From the NCBI RefSeq assembly GCF_002891535.1, contig NZ_PDZR01000014.1, forward strand, positions 36,946-100,945: DNA of 64,000 nt, in the 5' to 3' direction. Source of the stretch: Methylocella silvestris (GTDB taxonomy: Bacteria; Pseudomonadota; Alphaproteobacteria; Rhizobiales; Beijerinckiaceae). Shown here piece after piece: positions 40,802 through 48,740 of the stretch (positions are counted from its first letter, which is position 1; the number at the start of each line of letters is the position of its first letter). Below the pieces are notes generated by a model. It was not told the origin of the DNA and ran no database searches. It saw only the letters and a program-made list of their open reading frames with translations. The position numbers and the translations under genes are program-made.

Positions 40802-42016
40802 ATGGCGCTTACAGACGCTGCGATTCGAGCCGCCAAGTCCCGAGATGGCCGCACTCTCAAGCTGTCGGACGGCGGCGGCCTCCAGCTATGGGTGACTCCG
40901 TCCGGCTCGAAACTCTGGAATATCGCTTATCGCTTCGGCGGAAAACAGCTGAAGCTCAGCCTTGGAGCATATCCAGTCGTTGGCCTTAAGGATGCGCGCG
41001 AAAAGAAGGATGACGCCAAGCGGCTTCTGGCGGCAGGAACTCATCCAGGCCAACAAAAAAAGACCCTGGCCCTGACCAAGGCCAACGCCGAGGCCAACAC
41101 TTTCGCCGTGATCGCTGATGAATTGTTGGCCAAGAAGAACCGGGAAGGCTTGGCGCCCACGACGATCCAGAAAGTGAAATGGCTCCTCGACTTCGCGCGG
41201 CCCGCTTTGGGCGGTCGCCCTATTGGAGATATCACGGCGCCGGAGGTTCTTGCCGTGCTCCGCACCGTCGAAGGCCGTGGTCGGCATGAAACCGCCAGGC
41301 GCCTCCGCTCAACAATTGGCGAATGCTTTCGTTATGCCGTCGCCAGCGGACGAGCGAACGCCGACCCGACGTTCGCGCTCAAAGGAGCCTTGACGGCGCC
41401 GCAGGTGACCCATCGGGCCGCGCTGACCGACCCCAAAGCCTTCGGCGGCCTGCTCCGCGCGATCAACGACTATGACGGCTCGCCCGAGGTTCGCGCGGCT
41501 CTGCGCTTGCTGTCTCTAACATTCGTCCGGCCCGGCGAACTCAGATTTGCCGAATGGAGCGAGTTCGACCTTGAAAAAGCAGAATGGGCGATTCCCGCAG
41601 CTCGCATGAAGATGCGCCGCCCTCACCGCGTGCCGCTCGCTTGGCAAGCCATTGCGATTCTTAAGGAACTCCAGATCGTCACGGGACACGGAAGGCTCGT
41701 GTTTCCCTCAGTGCGGTCCAGTGAGCGTTGCATTAGCGAAAATACGATCAATGCCGCGCTTCGGCGCATGGGGTTCAGCAAAGACGAGATGAGCGGCCAC
41801 GGCTTCCGCGCCGTCGCAAGCACCGTTTTGAACGAAAGCGGCAGATGGAACGCCGACGCGATCGAAGCGCAATTGGCGCACGTCGAAACCGACGCCATTC
41901 GCCGCGCCTACCACCGCGCGGACTACTGGAGTGAACGGGTGGCCATGATGGCCGTCTGGGCCGATCAGTTGGATGCGTTACGTGATGGCGGAAAAATCTT
42001 AAAGCTCTGTGGATAA
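40802..42016 (+). CDS. P4-type tyrosine integrase of the tRNA-Phe island
   Basis: 404 residues. N-terminal DUF4102 arm-binding domain (MALTDAAIRAAK, GGGLQLWV), core-binding region (about 105-190), catalytic domain (about 205-385) with Arg in RPGEL (about 242), HGFR (about 335), His in LAHVE (about 360) and the nucleophile Tyr in RRAYHRADYW (about 370). All catalytic residues are present. Its position just after the tRNA-Phe is the standard layout for a genomic island inserted into a tRNA 3' end. No matching repeat of the tRNA end was found later in the window, so the far border is probably outside. Confidence 0.93.
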   Translation: MALTDAAIRAAKSRDGRTLKLSDGGGLQLWVTPSGSKLWNIAYRFGGKQLKLSLGAYPVVGLKDAREKKDDAKRLLAAGTHPGQQKKTLALTKANAEANTFAVIADELLAKKNREGLAPTTIQKVKWLLDFARPALGGRPIGDITAPEVLAVLRTVEGRGRHETARRLRSTIGECFRYAVASGRANADPTFALKGALTAPQVTHRAALTDPKAFGGLLRAINDYDGSPEVRAALRLLSLTFVRPGELRFAEWSEFDLEKAEWAIPAARMKMRRPHRVPLAWQAIAILKELQIVTGHGRLVFPSVRSSERCISENTINAALRRMGFSKDEMSGHGFRAVASTVLNESGRWNADAIEAQLAHVETDAIRRAYHRADYWSERVAMMAVWADQLDALRDGGKILKLCG

Positions 42017-42241
42017 CGGCTTCAGTTTCGCGGAGCCGTGAAGCTCATTCGGGAGCCTTCGTGTCGGCTGTTTCTGTGAGTTGCGGGGAAAAATCGGATT
42101 AGTATTTGTTCTTCCAAGGGAAACGCGAAATATCCGTTGTGGAGAACGCGGGGCCACTTGCGAAGCTGGGTGGCCCTAGTACGTTCTTATTGGTCGGATC
42201 GAGATGATTCGCAGCGCGCCACCCGCACGGAGGCCGACGAT

Positions 42242-42313
42242 AAAAAAGAGCCGCACAACCCCTGGCAGGGTAAATGCGACTCTGTGGGTTTGACCCCGCG
42301 CTCGGCTAGGAGC
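42242..42313 (-). ncRNA. predicted small RNA, copy 1
   Basis: Minus strand: TTGACT (42,348-42,343), 17 bp, TAGGAT (42,325-42,320), a hairpin CCCGCTC / GAGCGCGGG, then a stem GAGTCGCA / TGCGGCTC (one G-U pair, 42,282-42,248) followed by six T. About 72 nt, no evident ORF, read away from the alpA gene. Confidence 0.5.
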
Positions 42314-42319
42314 GGGACA

Positions 42320-42348
42320 ATCCTACCCAGCGACTCACTTTCAGTCAA
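42320..42348 (-). promoter_or_regulatory. predicted promoter of the small RNA, copy 1
   Basis: TTGACT and TAGGAT hexamers with a 17-bp spacer on the minus strand, directly ahead of the hairpin-terminator segment. Confidence 0.5.
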
Positions 42349-42397
42349 AGACTGTTTGGGGCGCTGGATCGTTGATCAAGACGAGAAAGGATTGTCC

Positions 42398-42637
42398 ATG
42401 GCTCAATCGAGCGATGGCGTTAGCGCGCGACATGCTGGCATTCAGCATTTTCCTCAAACCGGATTTGTTCGCCTCAACTCTGTCCTGGCGCCGATCGGAC
42501 CAATTCCCATAGGCCGGTCGACATGGTGGGCCGGCGTCAAAAGCGGCCGGTTTCCCAAACCTGTCAAGCTCGGCCCGCGCACGACGGTTTGGCGCGTCGA
42601 AGACATAAGGGCGCTGATCGACAAGGGCGTCTCATAG
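42398..42637 (+). CDS. AlpA-family DNA-binding protein (excisionase-like), copy 1
   Basis: 79-residue protein with the AlpA/excisionase winged-helix pattern: FVRLNSVLAPIGPIPIGRST, WWAGVKSGRFPKPVKLG and VWRVEDIRALID. AlpA-type proteins control integrase genes or direct excision of integrated elements. ATG 42398 follows AAAGGA. It is 3 bp ahead of the HTH/zinc-ribbon gene, so the two are co-transcribed. Identical to copy 2 at 54,350-54,589. In this copy the integrase is missing. Confidence 0.82.
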   Translation: MAQSSDGVSARHAGIQHFPQTGFVRLNSVLAPIGPIPIGRSTWWAGVKSGRFPKPVKLGPRTTVWRVEDIRALIDKGVS

Positions 42638-42640
42638 CGG

Positions 42641-43159
42641 ATGCCCAACCGTCGCATCGACTCGCGGCGCATAAAAATCCATCGGAACTATACGGTTGAA
42701 GAAGCGGCCAAAACACTTGGCGTACATAAGAACACCGTGCGTTCGTGGATACGGCAGGGCCTGCCGACTTTGGATGAGCGCCGTCCAACCTTGCTTCTTG
42801 GAAAGGACATACGCGCCTTTCTCGACGCCAAAAAAGCGACGCGCAAGCGCCGCCTTTTACCGGGTCAGTTCTATTGCCTGAAATGTCGCGAGCCGCGAGC
42901 GCCCTATGCCGGAGTTGCGGATTATTTCGCGTCTTCTGCGACGGGTGGGAACCTTGTCGGCCTATGTCCCCAGTGCGAAAAAATCATGAACCGACGTACG
43001 ACGCTTACCAAATTGGAGGAGACCAAAGGAGCCTTAGACGTGACGTTTAAGACGCCATCGACTGCGCGTAGGCGAGAGGACCCATCTCCGTCTCAATTAT
43101 GCCTTCAAATAGGAAACAACGCTGATGAAGCCGGCCCGCGCTTCGATTGCGGGGATTAG
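42641..43159 (+). CDS. HTH plus zinc-ribbon protein, copy 1 with altered C-terminus
   Basis: 172 residues: an excisionase/MerR-like helix-turn-helix (YTVEEAAKTLGVHKNTVRSWI, about 17-37) and a zinc-ribbon-like pair of CLKC (about 80) and CPQC (about 113). In copy 2 the stop overlaps the integrase start; here the last 15 or so codons (after IGNNAD) come from unrelated DNA and the stop lies 3 bp before the IS5-type element. Probably a DNA-binding partner of the recombinase, now orphaned. Confidence 0.75.
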   Translation: MPNRRIDSRRIKIHRNYTVEEAAKTLGVHKNTVRSWIRQGLPTLDERRPTLLLGKDIRAFLDAKKATRKRRLLPGQFYCLKCREPRAPYAGVADYFASSATGGNLVGLCPQCEKIMNRRTTLTKLEETKGALDVTFKTPSTARRREDPSPSQLCLQIGNNADEAGPRFDCGD

Positions 43160-43162
43160 TTA

Positions 43163-44000
43163 GGGTCCAGACCCATAAAGGGCTTGGCGAGATGGGCAGG
43201 TTGTGATTCACGGTTTCCGAAAGGAAGCCGGCGATGATTCTGGACCAATTTTGGCTGACGGATGCGCAGTTTTCGAAGATTGCGCCGCATCTTCCCACCG
43301 ATACGCGTGGCAAGGCGCGGGTCGACGATCGACGGGTGATCAGCGGGATCGTTCATGTGCTGAAATCCGGCGGGCGCTGGATCGACGCTCCGCCAGAATA
43401 CGGGCCGAAGAAGACGCTCTACAATCGCTATGTCCGCTGGGCCGCCAAGGGCGTCTGGGTCGATCTGTTCCAGGCGCTCGCGCACGCCGGCGGGCCGCCG
43501 GCGGAGGTTCTCATCGACTCCTCGGCGGTGAAGGCGCATCGCTCTGCAAGCGGCGGCAAAGGGGGAGAAAAATCAGGCTATCGGCCGCTCCCGCGGCGGA
43601 CGCACGACCAAAATCCACGCCTTGACCGACGCGAATTGTCGACCGATCGCCTTCATACTCACGGGCGGAAACGTCGCCGATTGCACAGCCGGCGCGCAAT
43701 TGCTGGCGCGGCTTTCCGCCTGCGAAATCCTGCACGGCGACAAAGGCTACGACAGCAACGCCATTCGCCGCCAGGTCGAGAAGGGCGGCGCGATGCCCAA
43801 CATTCCGCCCAAAGCCAACCGCAAATGGAAGAACTGCTTCTCACCCTACCTCTACCGCAACCGCAACGCCATCGAACGCATGTTCTGCCGCTTGAAGGAT
43901 TTCAGGCGAGTGGCCACGCGCTACGACCGTAACGCCGCCAACTTCCTCGCCGCCGTCTGCATCGCCGCAACTGTCAGCTATTGGTTATGAGTCTCGACCC
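43163..44000 (+). mobile_element. IS5-family (IS427-like) element, first of an abutting pair
   Basis: 838 bp with terminal inverted repeats GGGTCCAGACCCATAA and its partner GGGTCGAGACTCATAA (14 of 16), flanked by TA (43,161-43,162 and 44,001-44,002). Two-frame transposase inside. Its right end shares the TA with the left end of the next element. Confidence 0.85.
43234..43990 (+). CDS. IS5-family transposase in two frames
   Basis: First frame from ATG 43234 gives the N-terminal part (WLTDAQFSKIAPHLP, then VLIDSSAVKAHRSASGG); the second frame, to 43,990, gives IGRSRGGRTTKIHALTD, the catalytic-region HGDKGYDSN and the DDE-family Y-x(2)-R...E block YRNRNAIERMFCRLKDFRRVATRYD. Joining them needs a shift near the AAAGGGGG run at 43,558-43,565, and the direction required is +1. 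IS427-group elements often use frameshifting, but see the next element, which needs -1. Confidence 0.85.
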
Positions 44001-44002
44001 TA

Positions 44003-44847
44003 GGTTGAGAACCCATACAGTCATTTGATTCTATGGTATCTATTCTCCATGATCTGAGTCGCGGGGGCGAATGTCATGGCGAAGAGTTTGTTTTGGCTGT
44101 CGGATGCGGCATGGGAGGCGCTGGAGCCGCATCTGCCGCGCGGCAAGCCGGGAAAGCCGCGGGTGGACGATCGGACCGTCATTTCAGGCATCCTGCATGT
44201 GTTGAAAACAGGATGCCGCTGGCGCGACGTTCCACCAGCCTATGGGCCGCCAACGAGGATCTACAATCGCTATAATCGTTGGTCGCAGCGCCGCATCTGG
44301 CAGCGTATCTTCGAGAAAATGGCGGCCGCCGGTCCCGTGCCGGACGAACTTTCCATCGACTCAAGCCACGTCAAGGCGCATCGCTCGGCGAGCGGTTCAA
44401 AAAGGGGGAATTCGCCGAGGCCATTGGCCGTTCGCGCGGCGGAAGAACCAGCAAAATCCATGCTTTGGCCGATGATCGCGGCAGACCGGTCGCCTTTGCG
44501 CTGACGCCGGGAAACACCGCTGACATCTCGATGGCCATTCCGTTGCTTGGAGCCGTCGCAAGACCAAAGCGGCTGCTGGCGGACAAAGCCTACGACGCCG
44601 ATAGCCTGCGCAACTGGCTCAAGCAAGGGAAGGTCAAGGCGGTCATTCCATCCACCGCCTCACGGCGGACGCCCTATCCGCTCGACGCCAAGGCCTACAA
44701 ACGCCGAAACGTCATTGAACGCATGTTCTGCAAGCTGAAGGACTGGCGACGCGTCGCAACAAGATATGATCGTCACGCGCAAAACTATCTCTCCGGCCTC
44801 GCACTTGCCGCCATAATGATTTCATGGATCTGAATGAGTCCTCAACC
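44003..44847 (+). mobile_element. IS5-family (IS427-like) element, second of the pair
   Basis: 845 bp; terminal repeats GGTTGAGAACCCATACAG and GGTTGAGGACTCATTCAG (15 of 18); flanked by TA at 44,001-44,002 and 44,848-44,849. It interrupts a bacteriophytochrome-like gene at its right side and touches the preceding element at its left. Confidence 0.85.
44076..44833 (+). CDS. IS5-family transposase in two frames
   Basis: First frame (44,076-44,504) holds the N-terminal part from MAKSLFWLSDAAWEALEPHLP to HVKAHRSASGSK; the second (to 44,833) continues KKGEFAEAIGRSRGGRTSKIH, LLADKAYDAD and NVIERMFCKLKDWRRVATRYD. The frames meet at AAAAAGGGGG (44,399-44,408), a classic -1 slippery run. The DDE residues are all present, so the element may be active. 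Related to, but distinct from, the adjacent transposase. Confidence 0.87.
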
Positions 44848-45111
44848 TAGATCGCAAAGATAGGCTGGCTTTCCCAGCAACGTATCATCGGCCTGCGTTA
44901 GGAGATCGGCGACCGAGATTCCGAGAACGTCCGCCACCGATTTGCCAAGGACTGAATTTTTAATGCCCAGCAAACGTTCTGTGTCGCCTGCGGCTTGCAC
45001 GATCAGCTTGCCTTTTTGATCAAGCACGAGCAGCGCTCCATATGGCTGGATGGAGCTTGGCGTGGCAATCGGTTCGCGCTCGCATTCCTTCAAGTCGAGA
45101 GCATACGACAT
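44848..45111 (-). pseudogene. bacteriophytochrome N-terminal fragment cut by IS
   Basis: Starts at ATG 45111 and reads about 87 residues: the biliverdin-type Cys in DLKECEREPI, then SIQPYGALLVLDQKGKL, matching the PAS-2 domain at the N-terminus of bacterial phytochromes. The frame runs into the right end of the IS5-type element and stops within 3 codons. The GAF, PHY and kinase domains are missing, so no photoreceptor can be made. Confidence 0.8.
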
Positions 45112-45536
45112 TGGCGTCCGCCTCTAGTTTACGACAACCGGGAGGACAGCGGCGCTAGCAGCCGCAATAGCAAGGTCATTAAATGTTTCGAATAGCAATA
45201 TGACAATGTAGCTAGAACAGCGCTTAAATGGTCACGCCCTTGTCGCCCCACAGAGCTTTCCCAAGATTAAATGACAATAGTCTCTTGGCGTGACGGATTT
45301 GAAACTTTTCCACCCCGAGGTGCGCATAACGTTACGCATTACGTCACGCGCGTCACGTCCAGGCAATCATTCCTTGCAACAACGTGACGGCCACGACATT
45401 AGAACCGGGTTTGAATCGGCGCATTCCATGCCGCTAAAACCGCCGCGCAAGTGAATGCCCGAGCAGCTGGAGGACATTGCGCATAGCAAGCGCAAGGGAA
45501 AGCCCGAGCACGTGGCCAAATAGGTCGCCAAACCGG
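45112..45536. other. 425-bp non-coding stretch
   Basis: No gene supported. Around 45,327-45,395 there are several short CGTCACG / ACGTTACG-like repeats in both orientations, possibly a protein-binding patch, but nothing that I can assign. Confidence 0.35.
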
Positions 45537-45780
45537 ATGAAGATCGCCAGCTTCAATATCAACAACGTAAACAAACGGCTTCCGAACCTCTTGAACTGGC
45601 TGGCCGCCGAGCAACCTGACGTGGTCTGCCTTCAGGAACTGAAGGCTGAGGATCAAGTCTTTCCGCTCGCGGCGCTTGAGGCGGCCGGCTACGGTGCAGT
45701 CTGGCGAGGCCAGCGCAGCTGGAACGGCGTGGCGATTCTCGCGAAAGGGGCGACGCCGATGCTGACGCGGCGGTCGCTTC
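45537..45780 (+). pseudogene. exodeoxyribonuclease III N-terminal fragment
   Basis: From ATG 45537 the first 80 or so residues match Xth: MKIASFNINNVNKRLPNLL, PDVVCLQELKAEDQVFP (metal-binding Glu) and RSWNGVAILAKG. The other two thirds of the roughly 260-residue enzyme, with its catalytic Asp/His, are missing; the frame runs on into antisense ligD-like sequence and stops at 45,893. Non-functional remnant. Confidence 0.8.
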
Positions 45781-45784
45781 CTGC

Positions 45785-45893
45785 TCAAGCGGCTTTTTGC
45801 GCAATCCTCGCCATCGATAACCAGCAGATCGAAAGCGCACAGCCACCGCTGCTTGAGCGCCGTGCCGCGTCAGCGGCGCCTGCAGCTCGGTAA
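45785..45893 (-). pseudogene. LigD ligase-domain fragment
   Basis: On the minus strand, FTELQAPLTRHG in one frame and CAFDLLVIDGEDC in the next match the stretch FAELQAELATGG...AFDLLFLDGEDW of the intact ligase at 51,937-52,899. It is a short, frameshifted remnant of a second ATP-dependent ligase. Confidence 0.6.
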
Positions 45894-45976
45894 AATCGAT
45901 TTTCCCTCGCCGTCAATCGCGGCGGCCTAGACTATCTTCGTCCCCTTGCGATCTGTCTGTCGCGTACCATCTCTAG

Positions 45977-45994
45977 ACCATCCAATGGGATGGT
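45977..45994. promoter_or_regulatory. palindrome ahead of RHH gene
   Basis: ACCATCC, 4 nt, GGATGGT, with an extra ACCATC half-site at 45,966. 18 bp ahead of the RHH start codon; a likely operator for the ribbon-helix-helix protein. Confidence 0.5.
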
Positions 45995-46011
45995 GTGGAG
46001 GGGTTAACAGG

Positions 46012-46431
46012 ATGGTGAACAAAATCCAGGAGCTTCGGCAAAAAGTACCCGACAGCGAAAAAGTCACCGTCAACCTCGGCTTCATAGATCTCGGTCGCGT
46101 CGACCTAATGGTGCGCGACGGCTTCTACGCGAACCGCGCTGATTTCATCCGCGCCGCCGTGCGGAGCCTGCTCGAACGGCAGGATGAGGCGGTCCGCCAT
46201 TCGGTGGCGCGCAAGCAACTTAGTCTCGGCCTGTCGCACTTCACCAAGCGAGACCTTGAGGCGGCGCGTGACGCGGGAGCGCCACTGCACATCCAGGTCC
46301 TCGGCCTGGCCCTCATCGACGACGACGTTACGCCCGAGCTCGCCCGAGCATCCATCGCCTCGGTTGAAGTGCTTGGCGCCTTCCAAGCCAGCCCTGCGGT
46401 CAAGGCCGCGCTCTCCGACCGAACCGTTTGA
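46012..46431 (+). CDS. ribbon-helix-helix (CopG-like) regulator
   Basis: 139 residues. Residues about 13-50 (KVTVNLGFIDLGRVDLMV, YANRADFIRAAVRSLLE) form an RHH DNA-binding motif: a beta-strand followed by two helices. The rest is a small alpha/beta domain of unknown role. ATG 46012 is used; a longer frame to 45,946 would cover the operator-like palindrome. It is followed 62 bp later by the esterase gene, so it probably controls that gene and itself. It is not paired with a toxin. Confidence 0.75.
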   Translation: MVNKIQELRQKVPDSEKVTVNLGFIDLGRVDLMVRDGFYANRADFIRAAVRSLLERQDEAVRHSVARKQLSLGLSHFTKRDLEAARDAGAPLHIQVLGLALIDDDVTPELARASIASVEVLGAFQASPAVKAALSDRTV

Positions 46432-46493
46432 GCGACCATATCCATCCTCCCACCGCAGAGCGGGGCTTCCCCCGTCAATGAAAGATCACAACC

Positions 46494-47753
46494 ATGAACG
46501 CATTCAGTAAGATCGACCTAGGCGAGGTAACCCGTCTCACTCAGGCCGGTAAGCTCACCGAGGCCATGGCGCTCCTCCAGGGCTCTAAGCTGCCTGGTAC
46601 AACGAACGACGAGCCAAACCGGGCGTCGCAAGGGCAGGCATGGCGAGCCAAGCGTTCATGGCCGACGATCGACATGGTGGCTCCATCATCGCCAGGCGGG
46701 GCCTGGACGGCGTCGGGTTATGCAACGGGGCCGACCGCTGGCGGATCCGCGCCGGTCGGCAAACCCTTGGGCTTTCCCGATGTCTCCACGGCGATGCAGA
46801 CGTTTCGCAGCCGTGTCGCCAAGCAGGCTTCCTTCTCGAGCCTGGGCGAAGATCTCGCAACCAGAGGGCAAGCGCCCCTGCCAGTGGCGGATGGCGCTCG
46901 CTTCGAGGAGCGGACCTACTCCAACAGCGCGGGCAGCCGGACCTACAAGGTCTTCATCCCAAGCAACTACACCGGCCAGGCTCTGCCAGTCGTGATGATG
47001 TTGCATGGCTGCACCCAGAACCCGGACGATTTTGCGGCCGGCACGCGGATGAATGAACTGGCTGAGAAGGAGACCTTCCTGGTCGTCTATCCGCGTCAAC
47101 CGCAGTCGGCAAACATGCAAAAGTGCTGGAACTGGTTCAAGGTCGAAGATCAGCGCCGCGATGGCGGAGAGCCCTCGCTGATCGCGGGCATCGCGCTGGC
47201 GGTCATCGACGAATTTTCGGCCGACCCGACCCGGGTCTACGTGGCGGGTCTCTCAGCCGGGGGGGCCGCCGCCGCAATCATGGGAGCGACCCATCCCGAC
47301 CTGTTTGCCGCGGTCGGCGTGCATTCGGGGTTGGCCTGCGGCGCCGCCAACGACATGCCATCGGCTTTCGCCGCTATGAACGGAGGCGGCGCGATCCGGT
47401 CACGGGGTGACGGGCCGGCTGTGCCTACCATCGTATTTCACGGCGACAGTGATCGAACGGTCAACCTGGTCAATGGAGATCAGGTCATTGCTCAGGCGAG
47501 GCCGGAAACGACGTTGGCCACAGCAGTAACGCACGGCGAGGCGCCGGGCGGAATGGCCTATACCCGGACGGTCCAATCCAACGATGCTGGACAGGACGTC
47601 CTTGAGCAGTGGGTCCTGCACGGCGCAGGCCATGCGTGGTCCGGCGGCAGCGCGAGCGGTTCTTACACGGATCCGTGTGGTCCTAACGCCAGTCGGGAAA
47701 TGATGCGGTTCTTCCTGGCGCACGCGAACGCAAAGGCCACAACCCGGCACTAG
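46494..47753 (+). CDS. PHB-depolymerase-family esterase
   Basis: 419 residues. N-terminal 110 residues are a variable region without a signal peptide (TRLTQAGKLTEAMALLQG). The catalytic alpha/beta-hydrolase part has oxyanion motif MLHGCTQNPDDF (about 171), lipase box GLSAGG (Ser about 255), and the late Asp and His in HGDSDRTV and HGAGHAWSGG (about 390). Members hydrolyse poly-3-hydroxybutyrate oligomers or feruloyl esters. The phasin gene 3 kb downstream hints at PHB metabolism, but the lack of an export signal argues for an intracellular role. Paired with the RHH regulator. Confidence 0.83.
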   Translation: MNAFSKIDLGEVTRLTQAGKLTEAMALLQGSKLPGTTNDEPNRASQGQAWRAKRSWPTIDMVAPSSPGGAWTASGYATGPTAGGSAPVGKPLGFPDVSTAMQTFRSRVAKQASFSSLGEDLATRGQAPLPVADGARFEERTYSNSAGSRTYKVFIPSNYTGQALPVVMMLHGCTQNPDDFAAGTRMNELAEKETFLVVYPRQPQSANMQKCWNWFKVEDQRRDGGEPSLIAGIALAVIDEFSADPTRVYVAGLSAGGAAAAIMGATHPDLFAAVGVHSGLACGAANDMPSAFAAMNGGGAIRSRGDGPAVPTIVFHGDSDRTVNLVNGDQVIAQARPETTLATAVTHGEAPGGMAYTRTVQSNDAGQDVLEQWVLHGAGHAWSGGSASGSYTDPCGPNASREMMRFFLAHANAKATTRH

Positions 47754-47929
47754 CCTCAGCCGGGGCCGTGTCTTCAGCCAGAACTGCGGCGTGGTGCTGA
47801 AGCAGCGCGCCAGCCAGAGCGCGTGTCGGCGGTCACGTCGCGGAGCGCGCGGAATGATCCAGCTGCTCCGCCCTGGGTTTTTCACGAGCTAGACGGCCCC
47901 TTACGGGCGATAAAGTCCCAAAAACAAGT
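47754..47929. other. 176-bp gap with no gene
   Basis: No supported feature; open frames here are antisense continuations of the esterase. Confidence 0.3.
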
Positions 47930-48110
47930 CGCCGATCGCTTTGCGCATGCGCAGGGTGAGCCGGCGCCGACGGCCAGGCTCGGCGCGGTCATGCAGCATA
48001 TGGCAGCGCTGGCAGAGTGCTTTCAGATTTCGCGGCCTGTTATTGGTCGGATTGATCGAGATGAGCGGCCGCCAAAACGACCCGGGTTTTACGAATATCG
48101 ATGTCGCGAG
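47930..48110 (-). pseudogene. HNH-type nuclease fragment, frameshifted
   Basis: Minus-strand translation gives VVLAAAHLDQSDQ in one frame, and NNRPRNLKALCQRCHMLHDR in another, matching the AHLDH...NNxxNLxALCQRCH pattern of a common small HNH-like protein. A one- or two-base shift separates the halves. It is not translatable as one protein. Confidence 0.5.
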
Positions 48111-48740
48111 AAGCGCGCGTCCTGATCGCCCTGCCCGACGGCCGGCTAGTTGAGATCAATCACGTCAAGGGCGTGCATCTGAGCGCGGATGGCGGCGCAG
48201 CGCCGACGTGTCGCACAGCGCCGTCGCCGGCTATGGCATCGTGCTGGCAGCGAAGGCGGAGAAGGACGAAAGCTGAAGGCCGAGCGCTTGAGCGTAGATC
48301 ATTGAGCGGGTGGCGGCGGGCACTGTTTGATAGTAAGCCCGGAAGGAGTTTTGCCTCGCTACCAAAGACATGCGGTCGACTCCTCAGCCCATCCGAGGCG
48401 ACATCTGTCTTGTGGTCGATCGGACGGGGCTTGGCAGGCGGGCGCTTGGCCATGCCGCCCAGAATACGCCTCCTGGCCCGTGAAAGTTAAAATTTTCAGG
48501 TTTCGGTTAACGGAGTGACCTTGAGCGAAACCACAAAGAGCGATGGGTCGCCTTTGCCCGCCAAAGCACTTGACGCTGCGCAGGCCTCGCGCGGATTGGG
48601 GCTTAAGCGGCCTTCAGCTACGGGCTTTCTGGAGAGATCGCTAGCCGAACGATCCAGAACTGGATTAGCATGACGCTAATTCGGCCATTCGGTCCTCAAC
48701 CGATGTGCTCGGAACGATAACGATTTCATAGGGGGAAACC
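48111..48740. other. 630-bp stretch without a convincing gene
   Basis: Several open frames (for example 48,101-48,490) have no family character. A 52-codon GTG frame at 48,515-48,673, preceded by CGGAG, could be a small gene but I cannot support it. Confidence 0.3.

Larger units (their letters stand above)
42192..43126 (+). repeat. integrase-module repeat, copy 1 (integrase lost)
   Basis: Matches 54,144-55,078 at a constant offset of 11,952 bp. Bases 42,192-42,890 are identical by eye (699 bp); the remaining 236 bp differ at about 23 positions. After the ...CGCTGATG point this copy continues into unrelated sequence and then an IS5-type element, where copy 2 enters its integrase gene. Confidence 0.92.

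Noticed and set aside
42151..42176. Hairpin GGGCCAC / GTGGCCC after the first integrase as a terminator
   Set aside because: No T run follows and it lies 135 bp after the stop; left unassigned.
45327..45395. Short CGTCACG-type repeats considered as a CRISPR or replication origin iterons
   Set aside because: Too short and irregular, with no spacers, no rep or cas gene nearby.
45399..45788. Minus-strand frame opposite the xth fragment
   Set aside because: Xth motifs are clear on the plus strand; this frame matches nothing.
46012..47753. RHH gene and following gene as a toxin-antitoxin pair
   Set aside because: The second gene is a 419-residue esterase with a lipase box, not a toxin.
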